Made by a program: the position numbers and the translations under genes. Below the pieces are notes generated by a model, which saw only the letters and a list, made by a program, of their open reading frames with translations, ran no database searches and had not been told where the DNA came from. Positions 35,394 through 43,494 of a stretch of DNA of 64,000 nucleotides are shown piece by piece. Source of the stretch: Hymenobacter aerilatus (GTDB lineage Bacteria > Bacteroidota > Bacteroidia > Cytophagales > Hymenobacteraceae); contig NZ_CP095053.1 in assembly GCF_022921095.1 (NCBI RefSeq), positions 2,026,501-2,090,500 of the forward strand. Reading direction: 5' to 3'. The first letter of the stretch is position 1, and each line of letters begins with the position of its first letter.

Positions 35394-35774
35394 ATGAATC
35401 AACCCCCTGCTTACACTATCTCTGCCGACGCTAATCAGTATTTACAAGAGTTGGCAGGGCAAAACGGGTTAACACCAGCTTCAGTACTAGAAATACTTGT
35501 TCGGCAGGCACACGCTGGGGAGTGGTCGGTTACGCAAGCATTTCTATTCCCAACGAAAGCCGATGACCCTATTGACTTAGACGAACTACTGGGTCTGATT
35601 ACTACAACCCCTAGTCGGAATGCTTTGCGTCGATTTATTAACCAAATGGACCTTGTTTCGTGGTTGGACCTAGGCAGGCAAGGGCGGCAGCAACTTATGC
35701 GTATACCTTACTTCTCAGTAAAGTACTTAGATAATATATCCGCTCTACTTAAAACGAAAGGCGTTACTCTTTAG
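35394..35774 (+). CDS. Hypothetical 126-aa protein
   Basis: MNQPPAYTISADANQYLQEL then helical NGLTPASVLEILVRQAHAGE. The N-terminal half has an RHH-like flavour; the rest is unassigned. Third gene of the plus-strand cassette. Confidence 0.6.
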   Translation: MNQPPAYTISADANQYLQELAGQNGLTPASVLEILVRQAHAGEWSVTQAFLFPTKADDPIDLDELLGLITTTPSRNALRRFINQMDLVSWLDLGRQGRQQLMRIPYFSVKYLDNISALLKTKGVTL

Positions 35775-35808
35775 CCCTACTACTCTCTCTTACTCTTAAA
35801 GTACTATT

Positions 35809-35985
35809 ATGGAACTCTTCGATTCTCGTATTACAGCACTACTTGGCCAGCCCTTTGAAGAAGAAGGTAAATGGTGGATGCGCGTAGAAGCAGACACCCC
35901 AGAGGGAATACGCAACTTTGAAGTATCAAGAGACACAAAAGAACAGATAGAATCTATAGTGGTCGGGGATAAATTAATTTCTTAA
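35809..35985 (+). CDS. Hypothetical 58-aa protein
   Basis: MELFDSRITALLGQPFEEEG, ends VVGDKLIS. Last gene of the cassette; its stop overlaps the end of the convergent cupin gene by 4 bases. Confidence 0.55.
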   Translation: MELFDSRITALLGQPFEEEGKWWMRVEADTPEGIRNFEVSRDTKEQIESIVVGDKLIS

Positions 35986-36398
35986 CCCAACTGCGGATAA
36001 TGCTTCCACTCTCTTACCACAGGACCGGCTAGTACTAAACTCCAACACGGCCCGTCGGGCAGCTCGGTAATGGTATGAATGTAATCCGGTGGTATCTCAT
36101 GGGTGGAACCGGCTTTCCAAGTGATGTTGACGACTACCCCGTCTTGGTAGACGCGCTCGGTGTAGGAGCCTTCCACAATTGTGCTGGTGAAGTGAACCGG
36201 ATGGTCATGCATCGGACCCGAATCCGGCTCTCGCAGGCAGTGCAGCATAAGCCAACGCCCGTCCGCGATTGGCCCCAACGTGTACTTCGTCAGTGGCCCG
36301 AACTGCTCTACTTTCCACGGGTTGACCGGCCAGTGAGGGCCGAGCAAGGGGCGTAGTACCGCTTCGTGTCGGGTGGTGAAGGCTTCTAGGTCAGTCAT
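35982..36398 (-). CDS. Cupin-fold protein, 138 aa
   Basis: LREPDSGPMHDHPVHFTSTI, GSYTERVY and PPDYIHTITELPDGPCWSLV give the HxH...E...H spacing of a metal-binding cupin, related in look to cysteine-dioxygenase-type barrels. The substrate is unknown. Minus strand, in the packaging unit just after the portal. Confidence 0.75.
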   Translation of the reverse strand: MTDLEAFTTRHEAVLRPLLGPHWPVNPWKVEQFGPLTKYTLGPIADGRWLMLHCLREPDSGPMHDHPVHFTSTIVEGSYTERVYQDGVVVNITWKAGSTHEIPPDYIHTITELPDGPCWSLVLAGPVVREWKHYPQLG

Positions 36399-36661
36399 TA
36401 CTTCAGTTCTAGTACTTGCCGACGCCCTCTGCCTGCTAGTGATTCCTGTAAGTCTTCCAGGCAGTGCACGGAATGCACGGCTACTTTCACGCCGGCTGGG
36501 GTCTTCTCGTCGGCGTGTTGCATCCCAGGCTTCGGCACGAGTTCCAGGTAGTTGCCGCTGGGCAGGGGCGCTGCGTACGTGCGGGTGGGGTAAGGCTGGC
36601 GTTCCTCGTTGGTGCGGAAGCGCAGGGCTAAGAGAACGGGTTCAACGGGTTGATATGCCAT
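36398..36661 (-). CDS. Hypothetical 87-aa protein
   Basis: Starts MAYQPVEPVLLALRFRTNEE at ATG 36661; upstream 15 codons are less likely. Contains LPSGNYLELVPKPGMQHADE. No family recognised. Its stop touches the cupin gene's start. Confidence 0.6.
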   Translation of the reverse strand: MAYQPVEPVLLALRFRTNEERQPYPTRTYAAPLPSGNYLELVPKPGMQHADEKTPAGVKVAVHSVHCLEDLQESLAGRGRRQVLELK

Positions 36662-36711
36662 ACTGCAATTATTTTGGGTATTAATGCTTGTTTTCTCTTG
36701 CCTCAACTTGG

Positions 36712-38067
36712 TTACGGCCTATCCTTGTAGTCGTCTACACCCAAGCGGTTGAGCAGCTTCTCGGCGGCTTCGGCACTATCCGTATCAACAGCTTCATTCA
36801 AGCCGACGTACTGCGCGGGCACCATGTACTTCGGCCCGTCCCAGTCGGGCTTTACCCCATCCAACCGCTGTTTCTCCACAACAGGTATCCACCACGCTTT
36901 ATCGAGGTAGATAGCGCGTTGGGCCTTGTCTTCCTGCAACTCGGCAATGTCTGAGGTGGAGAAGTTGAAGTAGGCTTCGTCGTTGTACTCTTCGCCTAGC
37001 CAGCGGTTAAACCCATCACGGATGATGGTTTCCAGCGGAATCACACAGCGGTTGTACAGGGCCTTCCCTGCTTCGCCCATGTTGGAGAACGTGGTCCCTT
37101 TACTACCGTTGAGTAATTGGCCGGGGAAGCGGAACAAGTCAGCTACACTGTCCTTGTCGTGGGGGATGGCTTCTAACACCGCCAAATCCACCGGCCCTAA
37201 CCCTGTGCTCACGTACCGAATATCGCCCGTTACGAGGGGAATATCGCCGGACCGACGACCACCTGAGAAGAACGAGCGGAACCAGCCCTGCAATCTATTT
37301 TGCTGTGCGTCGGTCCAGTCGGCATTGTCGGGGCTAGCATCCGTAATCAAACCGGGAGGCCCTGCGTTCTGGTACTGCCGTACTCTGGATTCAATACCTG
37401 ACTTCGCGGCGGTTACGGGGTCAATGCCGGCGGTAATCGGGCTTAGACCATACCGGTAGTCCCCCGGATTCCAGTACTTGAGGTGTAGCACGTCTTCTAC
37501 TTCGTAGTTGATGTACCCGCCCCGGCCGTCGGGAATGCGATACCCCGTTACTTCCTGCATTCTGCCCCCGCCCATCACTTCCACAATCGGGGCTTCCAGC
37601 GCCCACCACTCGCGCATCTTGCCCCGATTGGGGCCGGACTCCAACCGAATACCGTACACGTAGGCATTCCCGGTGGTGAGTAGATAGCCTTCTAACTCCG
37701 TCTTGAGGTCTGCCCAGCTCTGACGAGGATTAGGTCGGTAGAGCGTTTCAGCTAGGGGGTGTTTGGGCAGTAGCTCTGCCGCAGCATCTTCTTCCGTGAC
37801 CTTGTACACGCCCCATGGAATGGCCTGCGCGACACTCAGGATGTAGTTAATCACCGAGTAGGCGACGTGGTGGTTGGTGTAGCCGTTCTTCACCAGGTCC
37901 TGTCCTTTCGCCCCTAACCACTTCGCCGGGGAATCCCCTACCAGTTGATAGCCGGACATGGGGAGCGTTCGCCCAATGCTATCGGTTAAGAGCTTTAGAT
38001 CAAGCGAGGTGGGTTGCACTTTGCGTAGGCCGAAGGATTGCAGGGCTACTTCTAAGGTTGTGTTCAT
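36712..38067 (-). CDS. Portal protein, HK97 family, 451 aa
   Basis: YTNHHVAYSVINYILSVAQA, HPLAETLYRPNPRQSWADLK, LLTTGNAYVYGIRLESGPN and VADLFRFPGQLLNGSKGTTF are typical of phage portal (HK97/SPP1 type) proteins. The length is typical. It forms the dodecameric DNA gate at the capsid vertex. It abuts the terminase gene. Confidence 0.95.
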   Translation of the reverse strand: MNTTLEVALQSFGLRKVQPTSLDLKLLTDSIGRTLPMSGYQLVGDSPAKWLGAKGQDLVKNGYTNHHVAYSVINYILSVAQAIPWGVYKVTEEDAAAELLPKHPLAETLYRPNPRQSWADLKTELEGYLLTTGNAYVYGIRLESGPNRGKMREWWALEAPIVEVMGGGRMQEVTGYRIPDGRGGYINYEVEDVLHLKYWNPGDYRYGLSPITAGIDPVTAAKSGIESRVRQYQNAGPPGLITDASPDNADWTDAQQNRLQGWFRSFFSGGRRSGDIPLVTGDIRYVSTGLGPVDLAVLEAIPHDKDSVADLFRFPGQLLNGSKGTTFSNMGEAGKALYNRCVIPLETIIRDGFNRWLGEEYNDEAYFNFSTSDIAELQEDKAQRAIYLDKAWWIPVVEKQRLDGVKPDWDGPKYMVPAQYVGLNEAVDTDSAEAAEKLLNRLGVDDYKDRP

Positions 38068-39342
38068 CTAGTAGACCTTTCGTTCTTTGGTGGGGGCTAA
38101 TGCCAATTCGGTAATACCCCACACCAGCGCGTCGATGTTGTTGGGGCTTTTCTGTCCTTCGCCGGCGCTCCATCCCGTTTGCTGGGATTCCAGCGCATCC
38201 AATCCAGGCAAATGGCGCACCCTGGCTTGCTCGTAGAGCGCCGCAACGGGTTCAGCACGGGTGTACTTGCCTTTGGTAGCGTGCACGGCCTTGTAGCTGA
38301 TGGTTTTGTTGACCTGCCGCACGTTTACCTCCACCAAATCTCCACCGTTGTTAACCTCGGCTACTACTCGGTCGGCTTGGTACTTGTCATAGAGGAAGCT
38401 CACTTTACTCGCCCAGTTTAAGGGAGTGTAGATACCAGTAGCGTCTTCTAAGACGTAGATCAGGTTATCCGATCCGAGCCCGACGACGACAATACCGGTT
38501 TCGTCGCTGTCCTCTTTACTCGATACGGCGGGGTCCACGGCAATCACGGTCCGGCGCAAGGTGACGTGCTTCGGGATGCCGGCAATCTGAATCGGCTCAA
38601 GCATTTCCCAGCGCCACAGAGCGCCTTTCACGTCGTCGTACTCGAAGTTGCCGTTGATTAGGCGTTGAATCGTGGCTTTACTAGCCGTTGCCAGAATGCC
38701 GGCGATGTAATCCGGTACTTCCGGGCTGGGGTTGTCCGCAGGCAGGGCCGGAATGAAGATGTGGCGAGGCTTGGGAATGCCGTCTCTATGGGGGCGGTAG
38801 TAGCGTTTGTAAACGTGGCCCTTGTCGGGGTTGAAGGTCTCCAGCATCTTGCGCCGTATACCGTACTCGTGGTTTCGCCGACGACCACAGCGGGTATAGA
38901 GAATCTCAATCGCAGAGTAAGCGGTTTCCGCGCTCTCATCTACGGCACATCCGGTTAGCTCAAAGCCCCCGAACCGGGCATAGAGCGGGTCGGAGGGCTT
39001 GTAGGCAGTGTCAATCAGAAAGATTTGCGAGCCGTTGGTGAACGTGATGATGTTGAGCTGCTGGTTGTAGGTGTAATCCCGTTCAGACTTGATATCTGAT
39101 TCAGCAAACACCTTAAACAAGGTCAGTAGCGTGGTTTTCTTGAGGTTCGTAAGCTCGCGACGGCCTAGCCCCCATCCGGTATCTGGATACGCCAGACACA
39201 TAATGGTAAGCCAGTAGCAGAGTAGGTAGGACTTACCGGAAAAGGCCGAACCACCGTAGCCGATGAACTCGGTTTCATCATCGGTCAAATACCCGTAGGC
39301 ATCGAACTGCTTTTTCGACGGCGTGAAACGGACATTTGGCAT
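38068..39342 (-). CDS. Terminase large subunit, 424 aa
   Basis: Walker A GGSAFSGKS (30-38) and FELTGCAVDESAE (Walker B-like) form the ATPase. The C-terminal nuclease shows VIAVDPAVSSKEDSDETG, VVAEVNNGGDLVE and SPNNIDALVWGITEL, the acidic RNase H-like site. It cuts and pumps DNA into proheads. It overlaps the small-terminase stop by one base. Confidence 0.95.
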   Translation of the reverse strand: MPNVRFTPSKKQFDAYGYLTDDETEFIGYGGSAFSGKSYLLCYWLTIMCLAYPDTGWGLGRRELTNLKKTTLLTLFKVFAESDIKSERDYTYNQQLNIITFTNGSQIFLIDTAYKPSDPLYARFGGFELTGCAVDESAETAYSAIEILYTRCGRRRNHEYGIRRKMLETFNPDKGHVYKRYYRPHRDGIPKPRHIFIPALPADNPSPEVPDYIAGILATASKATIQRLINGNFEYDDVKGALWRWEMLEPIQIAGIPKHVTLRRTVIAVDPAVSSKEDSDETGIVVVGLGSDNLIYVLEDATGIYTPLNWASKVSFLYDKYQADRVVAEVNNGGDLVEVNVRQVNKTISYKAVHATKGKYTRAEPVAALYEQARVRHLPGLDALESQQTGWSAGEGQKSPNNIDALVWGITELALAPTKERKVY

Positions 39343-39788
39343 TAGGCAGGGGCTATAATCTGAATCACAGGAACCCCTGGCAGCTTCTCGCCGCCCGTCG
39401 TCACATCTACCTTATCACCGTATTTCTTCGGGGCCAACTTGCCCAGTAGCCATTTGCGGCTGTCAATCTTCAACTTGTCTCGAGCAGTGGCCGTGAATCG
39501 TTCCCGCTCTACAGTTGAATCCTCCCCTACCTCTACCTCTACCACGTCCCGGCTGGCGTCGTCGGCAATAGCCAGTATCTCATCTGCAATAGCGTCAGCT
39601 CGTAACTCGCAGGCGCGCGCGTATTGTTCGCGAAAACTCTCGTGCTCCTCCTGCGCCAACCAACGCATAACGGTGGCAACATGAGGCATCCCAGGTAGTT
39701 TACAGGCAGAACGCAACGATAATCCCTCTGCAATTTGCTCGCAGATGTATTCGGCTATCTCCGGCGTGTAGTCACTAGGGCGTCCCAT
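39342..39788 (-). CDS. Terminase small subunit, 148 aa
   Basis: Starts MGRPSDYTPEIAEYICEQIA (ATG 39788, 5 bases after a late -7 element; the frame's upstream extension lies in the promoter). HTH (LSLRSACKLPGMPHVATVMR), then AARDKLKIDSRKWLLGKLAP-type helices as in phage terminase_5 small subunits. It recognises packaging DNA. First gene of the packaging unit. Confidence 0.9.
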   Translation of the reverse strand: MGRPSDYTPEIAEYICEQIAEGLSLRSACKLPGMPHVATVMRWLAQEEHESFREQYARACELRADAIADEILAIADDASRDVVEVEVGEDSTVERERFTATARDKLKIDSRKWLLGKLAPKKYGDKVDVTTGGEKLPGVPVIQIIAPA

Positions 39789-39793
39789 ATGAC

Positions 39794-39852
39794 CAAAACT
39801 ACCCCGCTCCCCTACGCGCCCGACGGCTACCCGGCGCAAACTGTTGGCTAGT
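39794..39852 (-). promoter_or_regulatory. Late promoter for the packaging unit
   Basis: ACTAGCCAACAGTTTGCG (39852-39835), 33-base spacer, TAGTTTTG (39801-39794), 5 bases, ATG 39788. The TAG stop of the HTH gene is part of the ACTAG box. Confidence 0.85.
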
Positions 39853-40444
39853 CAGCGCGTAACAGCCGCAATGGATAGTATCCCCAGTATACTTTCTCAC
39901 TGGTAGGCTTGCCGTGGCGTTGCTTATAGCCGGTATGCTGGATGTCTTCTACAACGAACGTCACTACCTTTTCAGCGAGTCGGATATACCCCAGGCTACC
40001 GGGTTCGGGGCATACATCGGGGAGCTTGCGACCAGTGCGGAACTGCGGGCGGGTCTTGGCCGTGTGGGTGAAGCGGGCGGGGGCTTCGGGGCGCAGGTCC
40101 AAGTACCATCCTCTACTGGTGCTGCGGCCCAACCGACCAGGCTCTAGTTCAATGGCTTGGCCGTGCGTGAGGTTGAGCGTCTTAACCAACGTGTCAGACA
40201 ACGTGATGACGCCGGTTCGCATGTTCAAGGAAAGAGTAGGAAGTTCGGGGACTTCCACTTCCCGCACGTACTTGGATACCATGTTGGTGCCACGACCAAC
40301 CATTGTAGCGATCTGGGCAATGGTGTAGCCTTGCTGGCGTAAGGAGACAGCTTCTGCCTTGGGGTCAAAAGAAGCGGCTTGCTGGGGCTGCGGGTGGTGT
40401 ATACCAGGTACTCCTAGTAGGTTAGAAGGGGTGGGTGGGGTCAT
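39848..40444 (-). CDS. Helix-turn-helix protein, candidate late-gene activator
   Basis: 198 aa. HTH at about 30-60 (AVSLRQQGYTIAQIATMVGR, NMVSKYVREVEV), resolvase-like. Residues about 75-110 (TLVKTLNLTHGQAIELEPGR) resemble an AbrB-type strand pair. The C-terminal 90 residues are basic and unassigned. It is the last early gene before the terminases, the place of late activators in many phages, and its stop codon lies inside the first late activator site. Function is inferred. Confidence 0.65.
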   Translation of the reverse strand: MTPPTPSNLLGVPGIHHPQPQQAASFDPKAEAVSLRQQGYTIAQIATMVGRGTNMVSKYVREVEVPELPTLSLNMRTGVITLSDTLVKTLNLTHGQAIELEPGRLGRSTSRGWYLDLRPEAPARFTHTAKTRPQFRTGRKLPDVCPEPGSLGYIRLAEKVVTFVVEDIQHTGYKQRHGKPTSEKVYWGYYPLRLLRAD

Positions 40445-40478
40445 AAATTATTGGTTTTCAAACTGTTTTAGCCACATT

Positions 40479-40568
40479 TTAACCCGCGGCTGGCTTGATT
40501 AAACGGTATAAGAATTCCAGCACGACCGAGCATAGTAAGCCGACGATGATACACTGAGGGCAGGTCAT
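40479..40568 (-). CDS. Possible 29-aa membrane peptide
   Basis: MTCPQCIIVGLLCSVVLEFL then YRLIKPAAG. One hydrophobic segment with a CPQC front. It may be a true microprotein or chance. Confidence 0.35.
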   Translation of the reverse strand: MTCPQCIIVGLLCSVVLEFLYRLIKPAAG

Positions 40569-40575
40569 AGCTCTA

Positions 40576-41022
40576 TTAGTCTAGTGTTAGTCCTAACTGT
40601 TGGGCGGCGGCACGGATAGCGTCATCAAACCACGCCTTTATCATTCCGAAATCATCATTAGGATGCGCTTCTGTATTCAACAACCCTTGTAGTACTTGAC
40701 GTGTCTGTTCTTGGCGGTGGTCTAGTTCGGCTAAGAGGTCGGGTATGTCTTGGCGGGCGTGGGCAATAAAGAGTTGGTTGGCCTGCGCCTCAGCTAATGG
40801 TGGGGCATCGTTTCCGCCCTCGCCAACGCACTTCCCATTATCAACATACACTTCTGCAATGCCGCCCATATAGCCCTCATCTAAAATGTAAGGGCAGTTA
40901 CAAGGATGCTCGCCATTGTGTAGATGTCCAGACCACCAGGGCTTAGGGGTGGCTGCTTGTTCACGTTTCTTTATCTCTTCTATCCTTTCTTTAGATAGGG
41001 GGTGTGGGGTGCTATCGGGCAT
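40576..41022 (-). CDS. Ea22-like phage protein, 148 aa
   Basis: Starts MPDSTPHPLSKERIEEIKKR. AATPKPWWSGHLHNGEHP, then AEAQANQLFIAHARQDIPDL and LAELDHRQEQTR follow the Ead/Ea22 pattern, a widespread early phage family of unknown function. It overlaps the previous gene by 11 bases. Confidence 0.75.
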   Translation of the reverse strand: MPDSTPHPLSKERIEEIKKREQAATPKPWWSGHLHNGEHPCNCPYILDEGYMGGIAEVYVDNGKCVGEGGNDAPPLAEAQANQLFIAHARQDIPDLLAELDHRQEQTRQVLQGLLNTEAHPNDDFGMIKAWFDDAIRAAAQQLGLTLD

Positions 41023-41209
41023 GACGACGTTTGTTTTTAAGGCGTTTGCGTTCCTGAGCACGTTTGACTCGAAAGCGATGTTCATGGCGGGCAGCTAAAT
41101 CAATGAAGACCACCGTAAAATCAATCATGTAGGTAAAGGCATCTTGGTCAAATACCTCCAAGTCGCCAGCTACTAGGCAGTCTTCGGGGTGTGGGGTGGG
41201 GTGTGACAT
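41012..41209 (-). CDS. Hypothetical 65-aa basic protein
   Basis: MSHPTPHPEDCLVAGDLEVF, hydrophobic centre, ends RAQERKRLKNKRRHAR. Possible nucleic-acid contact from the basic tail. Unknown. Confidence 0.55.
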   Translation of the reverse strand: MSHPTPHPEDCLVAGDLEVFDQDAFTYMIDFTVVFIDLAARHEHRFRVKRAQERKRLKNKRRHAR

Positions 41210-41219
41210 AGGGAGAGTG

Positions 41220-41417
41220 CTATTTTAGTTGCTGTTTGCGATCAGCTTTACGACGGCGCTTCTCTTCTGCTTTCGCCAACGCCTCCATGTCTTCTGCCGT
41301 CGGCTGATAGCGCGGGCGGGGCTGCATGGCCCGACGCATGGTAGTAGTAAGTGGGGCGTCTACTCCCATTGCGGCCATAGCCGACATTGCCATCATCAAT
41401 CCTAGTGCTCGTTTCAT
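41220..41417 (-). CDS. Hypothetical 65-aa protein
   Basis: MKRALGLMMAMSAMAAMGVD looks like a signal or TM segment; then PTAEDMEALAKAEEKRRRKA. Unknown. Confidence 0.5.
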   Translation of the reverse strand: MKRALGLMMAMSAMAAMGVDAPLTTTMRRAMQPRPRYQPTAEDMEALAKAEEKRRRKADRKQQLK

Positions 41418-41431
41418 AATCCTATTCTTCT

Positions 41432-41743
41432 TTAGGTTGCTTCTTTAACTCCTACCCTTCTCATGGCTTCCTTAAAAGCAGGTACTAGTTCGTCCGGTAG
41501 GTCTATGATGGTGTACTTGTTTCCAGAATAGCCAGGGAAGGAGGCTTTGTAGTAGCGGGGCTTGAGCTGGGCAGGGGCGCTCTGGCTTGTGTCGATTTTA
41601 AGCCTGTGGTGCGCTTCAATTTCTTTCGGTGGCTCTGTGGTAGGCCCGGCGTCTTTCGTGCGTCCTGTGGCGTAATTCCGGCGCTTGTTGGCGTTCTCTG
41701 CTAGGGCGGCGTCTATCTGAGCTTGTACGTAGGCACTAGGCAT
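41432..41743 (-). CDS. Hypothetical 103-aa protein
   Basis: MPSAYVQAQIDAALAENANK, with KYTIIDLPDELVPAFKEAMR at the C-terminus. No family recognised; overlaps the next gene by 8 bases. Confidence 0.6.
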   Translation of the reverse strand: MPSAYVQAQIDAALAENANKRRNYATGRTKDAGPTTEPPKEIEAHHRLKIDTSQSAPAQLKPRYYKASFPGYSGNKYTIIDLPDELVPAFKEAMRRVGVKEAT

Positions 41744-42143
41744 GGCTCATTTGAATGACCTTTGCGGTTGGCTCGTCGGCCGGTTCATCCGTCGCTATCT
41801 GCAAGTCGGTATTGTACTCCCGGCGCACGTAGGGCGACCAACGTTGGCGGAACAAGGCGCGCATCAAGACGCACAGGTCGGTAGCGTTGGTCCAGGCTGG
41901 CGGCTTGCGGCTCATGGGACTCATCTTGACGTACTGCATGACCGTGAAGTCTTTCGCGGTCTTGCCGAAGAACTGAAAGCGCAAGGTTTCGCCGCTGAAA
42001 GGCGAGAAGCCATACCCGCGCCAATCGAAGACGACGCTGGATTCTCCGATTTCAATAATCGTTACCTTCTCTGCGTTGGGCAGAGCCGTCACGACCAGCG
42101 CGGCCAACTCTTCGCCTGTAATGGGGCTCACGTCGGCGCTCAT
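41736..42143 (-). CDS. Hypothetical 135-aa early protein
   Basis: Starts MSADVSPITGEELAALVVTA at ATG 42143, overlapping the upstream stop (ATGA). Contains VVFDWRGYGFSPFSGETLRF and FTVMQYVKMS. No family recognised. Confidence 0.6.
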   Translation of the reverse strand: MSADVSPITGEELAALVVTALPNAEKVTIIEIGESSVVFDWRGYGFSPFSGETLRFQFFGKTAKDFTVMQYVKMSPMSRKPPAWTNATDLCVLMRALFRQRWSPYVRREYNTDLQIATDEPADEPTAKVIQMSHA

Positions 42144-42622
42144 GGCTGGTTCTCTTTCTGTGGGGTGGCAACCGGCGTGTATTCTTCCAATCCTTGAATT
42201 ATAGCATCCAATGCACCCTGATAAGCAACGACACCTGCTTCCTTTTCTAGCAGGATATTTTTGATTTTTTGCGCTATAGCGGCCGCAGCCATGCAGCACG
42301 TAATAGCCTTCGTAGCAATCGATCTAGCAGCGTGTCCCCGCTGTTTGGCTTCTTCTAGTTCTTGAGATAGTCTGTCTCGTTCAGCTACCAACTCTGATTG
42401 TGCTTGCCGATGGACTTGCCCGCGCCGACGCTGCTCTGCCATGTGGTATTTCACATTCAAGGCGAGCTGTCGAGTAAGGCGCTGGTTGTAGGGCTGGTTT
42501 TCTTCGATGTGCCGCAGAATAACTTCTAACTCATCTGGTCCGATAGGCCCGCCGACAAGCTGGGCTGCTAGTTGTTCGGCTGTTTCTGACGGGTAGGCAT
42601 GAGGTGTTACTTCCGTTTCCAT
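42140..42622 (-). CDS. Coiled-coil early protein, 160 aa
   Basis: METEVTPHAYPSETAEQLAA; central AQSELVAERDRLSQELEEAK coiled coil, then a helical Ala-rich tail. Coupled to the next gene by ATGA. Unknown. Confidence 0.6.
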   Translation of the reverse strand: METEVTPHAYPSETAEQLAAQLVGGPIGPDELEVILRHIEENQPYNQRLTRQLALNVKYHMAEQRRRGQVHRQAQSELVAERDRLSQELEEAKQRGHAARSIATKAITCCMAAAAIAQKIKNILLEKEAGVVAYQGALDAIIQGLEEYTPVATPQKENQP

Positions 42623-42673
42623 TGTTCAGCTTATTTACTTTAAAATACAATAAATCAATTACTTATCCAAGAT

Positions 42674-42934
42674 TTATTCTTTCTTTTTTAGGTTCAAAAC
42701 CTTGTGCCAACGCTCATCATTCCACGCCTTCAAATAGGTAGATTGGTGGCGCAGTTCTTTCTGTATCTGGTCTTGCTGCCACGGTTGTAGGCGGGGCCAC
42801 AGTCGGACAATCTCATCACTAACAATACTTGGCGCGGTGGTCTGTCGGTCTAGGGCGTAGCGCATGGCGAAGCACAGCACATCGGCTTCAGCATTGCTCA
42901 GGTAGGCGGGTGTTTCTTCTGGGAGAGAGGGCAT
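42674..42934 (-). CDS. Hypothetical 86-aa protein
   Basis: Starts MPSLPEETPAYLSNAEADVL (ATG 42934). ALDRQTTAPSIVSDEIVRLW and RHQSTYLKAWNDERWHKVLN are conserved-looking phage motifs without a named function. Confidence 0.6.
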   Translation of the reverse strand: MPSLPEETPAYLSNAEADVLCFAMRYALDRQTTAPSIVSDEIVRLWPRLQPWQQDQIQKELRHQSTYLKAWNDERWHKVLNLKKKE

Positions 42935-42936
42935 GG

Positions 42937-43434
42937 CTATTCGTTTTGCTTTTTGATGTGTTCTTGCGCCTCTTTGGGCCACTCGTGTAAGCCCATCCGA
43001 GTCTTTAGTTGCCAGTAGCATTTCTGCCCGTGCAGGGTGGTTTGTCCGTGCGTTTTTGTTTTATCACGCTTACAGGCTTTGCTGGCAGCACTCGCTATCT
43101 GCCTCATCTGAAGCATACCCCACTCGGCAGGCAGTAACACGGCGTATTCCGCGATGTACGACTCAGCTAGCGGTTTCGGGTCTTTATACCCAGGTAGTGA
43201 GGCACCACGTCCGGCACCCGTCAGCATGTCCAACACTGGCGTAGCCTTTGGTTTTGGCGTACGAGCTGATGTCGTTGGTTTTGCAGCAGGCTTTTTGCTG
43301 GGCGGCTTCGCTTTAGTTGGGGACGGGATATGCGTTAGCAGGCTTTTTAGAAATGCTACGCGTTGTTTAAGGGTGAGCCCTGCCACTTGCATAGCTAGTT
43401 GTGCCGGTGTCAGTTTCGTGTTCACAGAGCCCAT
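42937..43434 (-). CDS. Hypothetical 165-aa protein with Lys/Pro linker
   Basis: Short N-terminal helical part, basic Pro/Lys/Thr linker (residues about 38-66), then a folded C-half (GMLQMRQIASAASKACKRDK). May be a DNA-associated early protein. Unknown. Confidence 0.6.
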   Translation of the reverse strand: MGSVNTKLTPAQLAMQVAGLTLKQRVAFLKSLLTHIPSPTKAKPPSKKPAAKPTTSARTPKPKATPVLDMLTGAGRGASLPGYKDPKPLAESYIAEYAVLLPAEWGMLQMRQIASAASKACKRDKTKTHGQTTLHGQKCYWQLKTRMGLHEWPKEAQEHIKKQNE

Positions 43435-43494
43435 GACAGATGTGTAAGTAGATAGGGTTAGAGAAGTAGTAGGGAAGAGCCAGAGAGATGCAGG

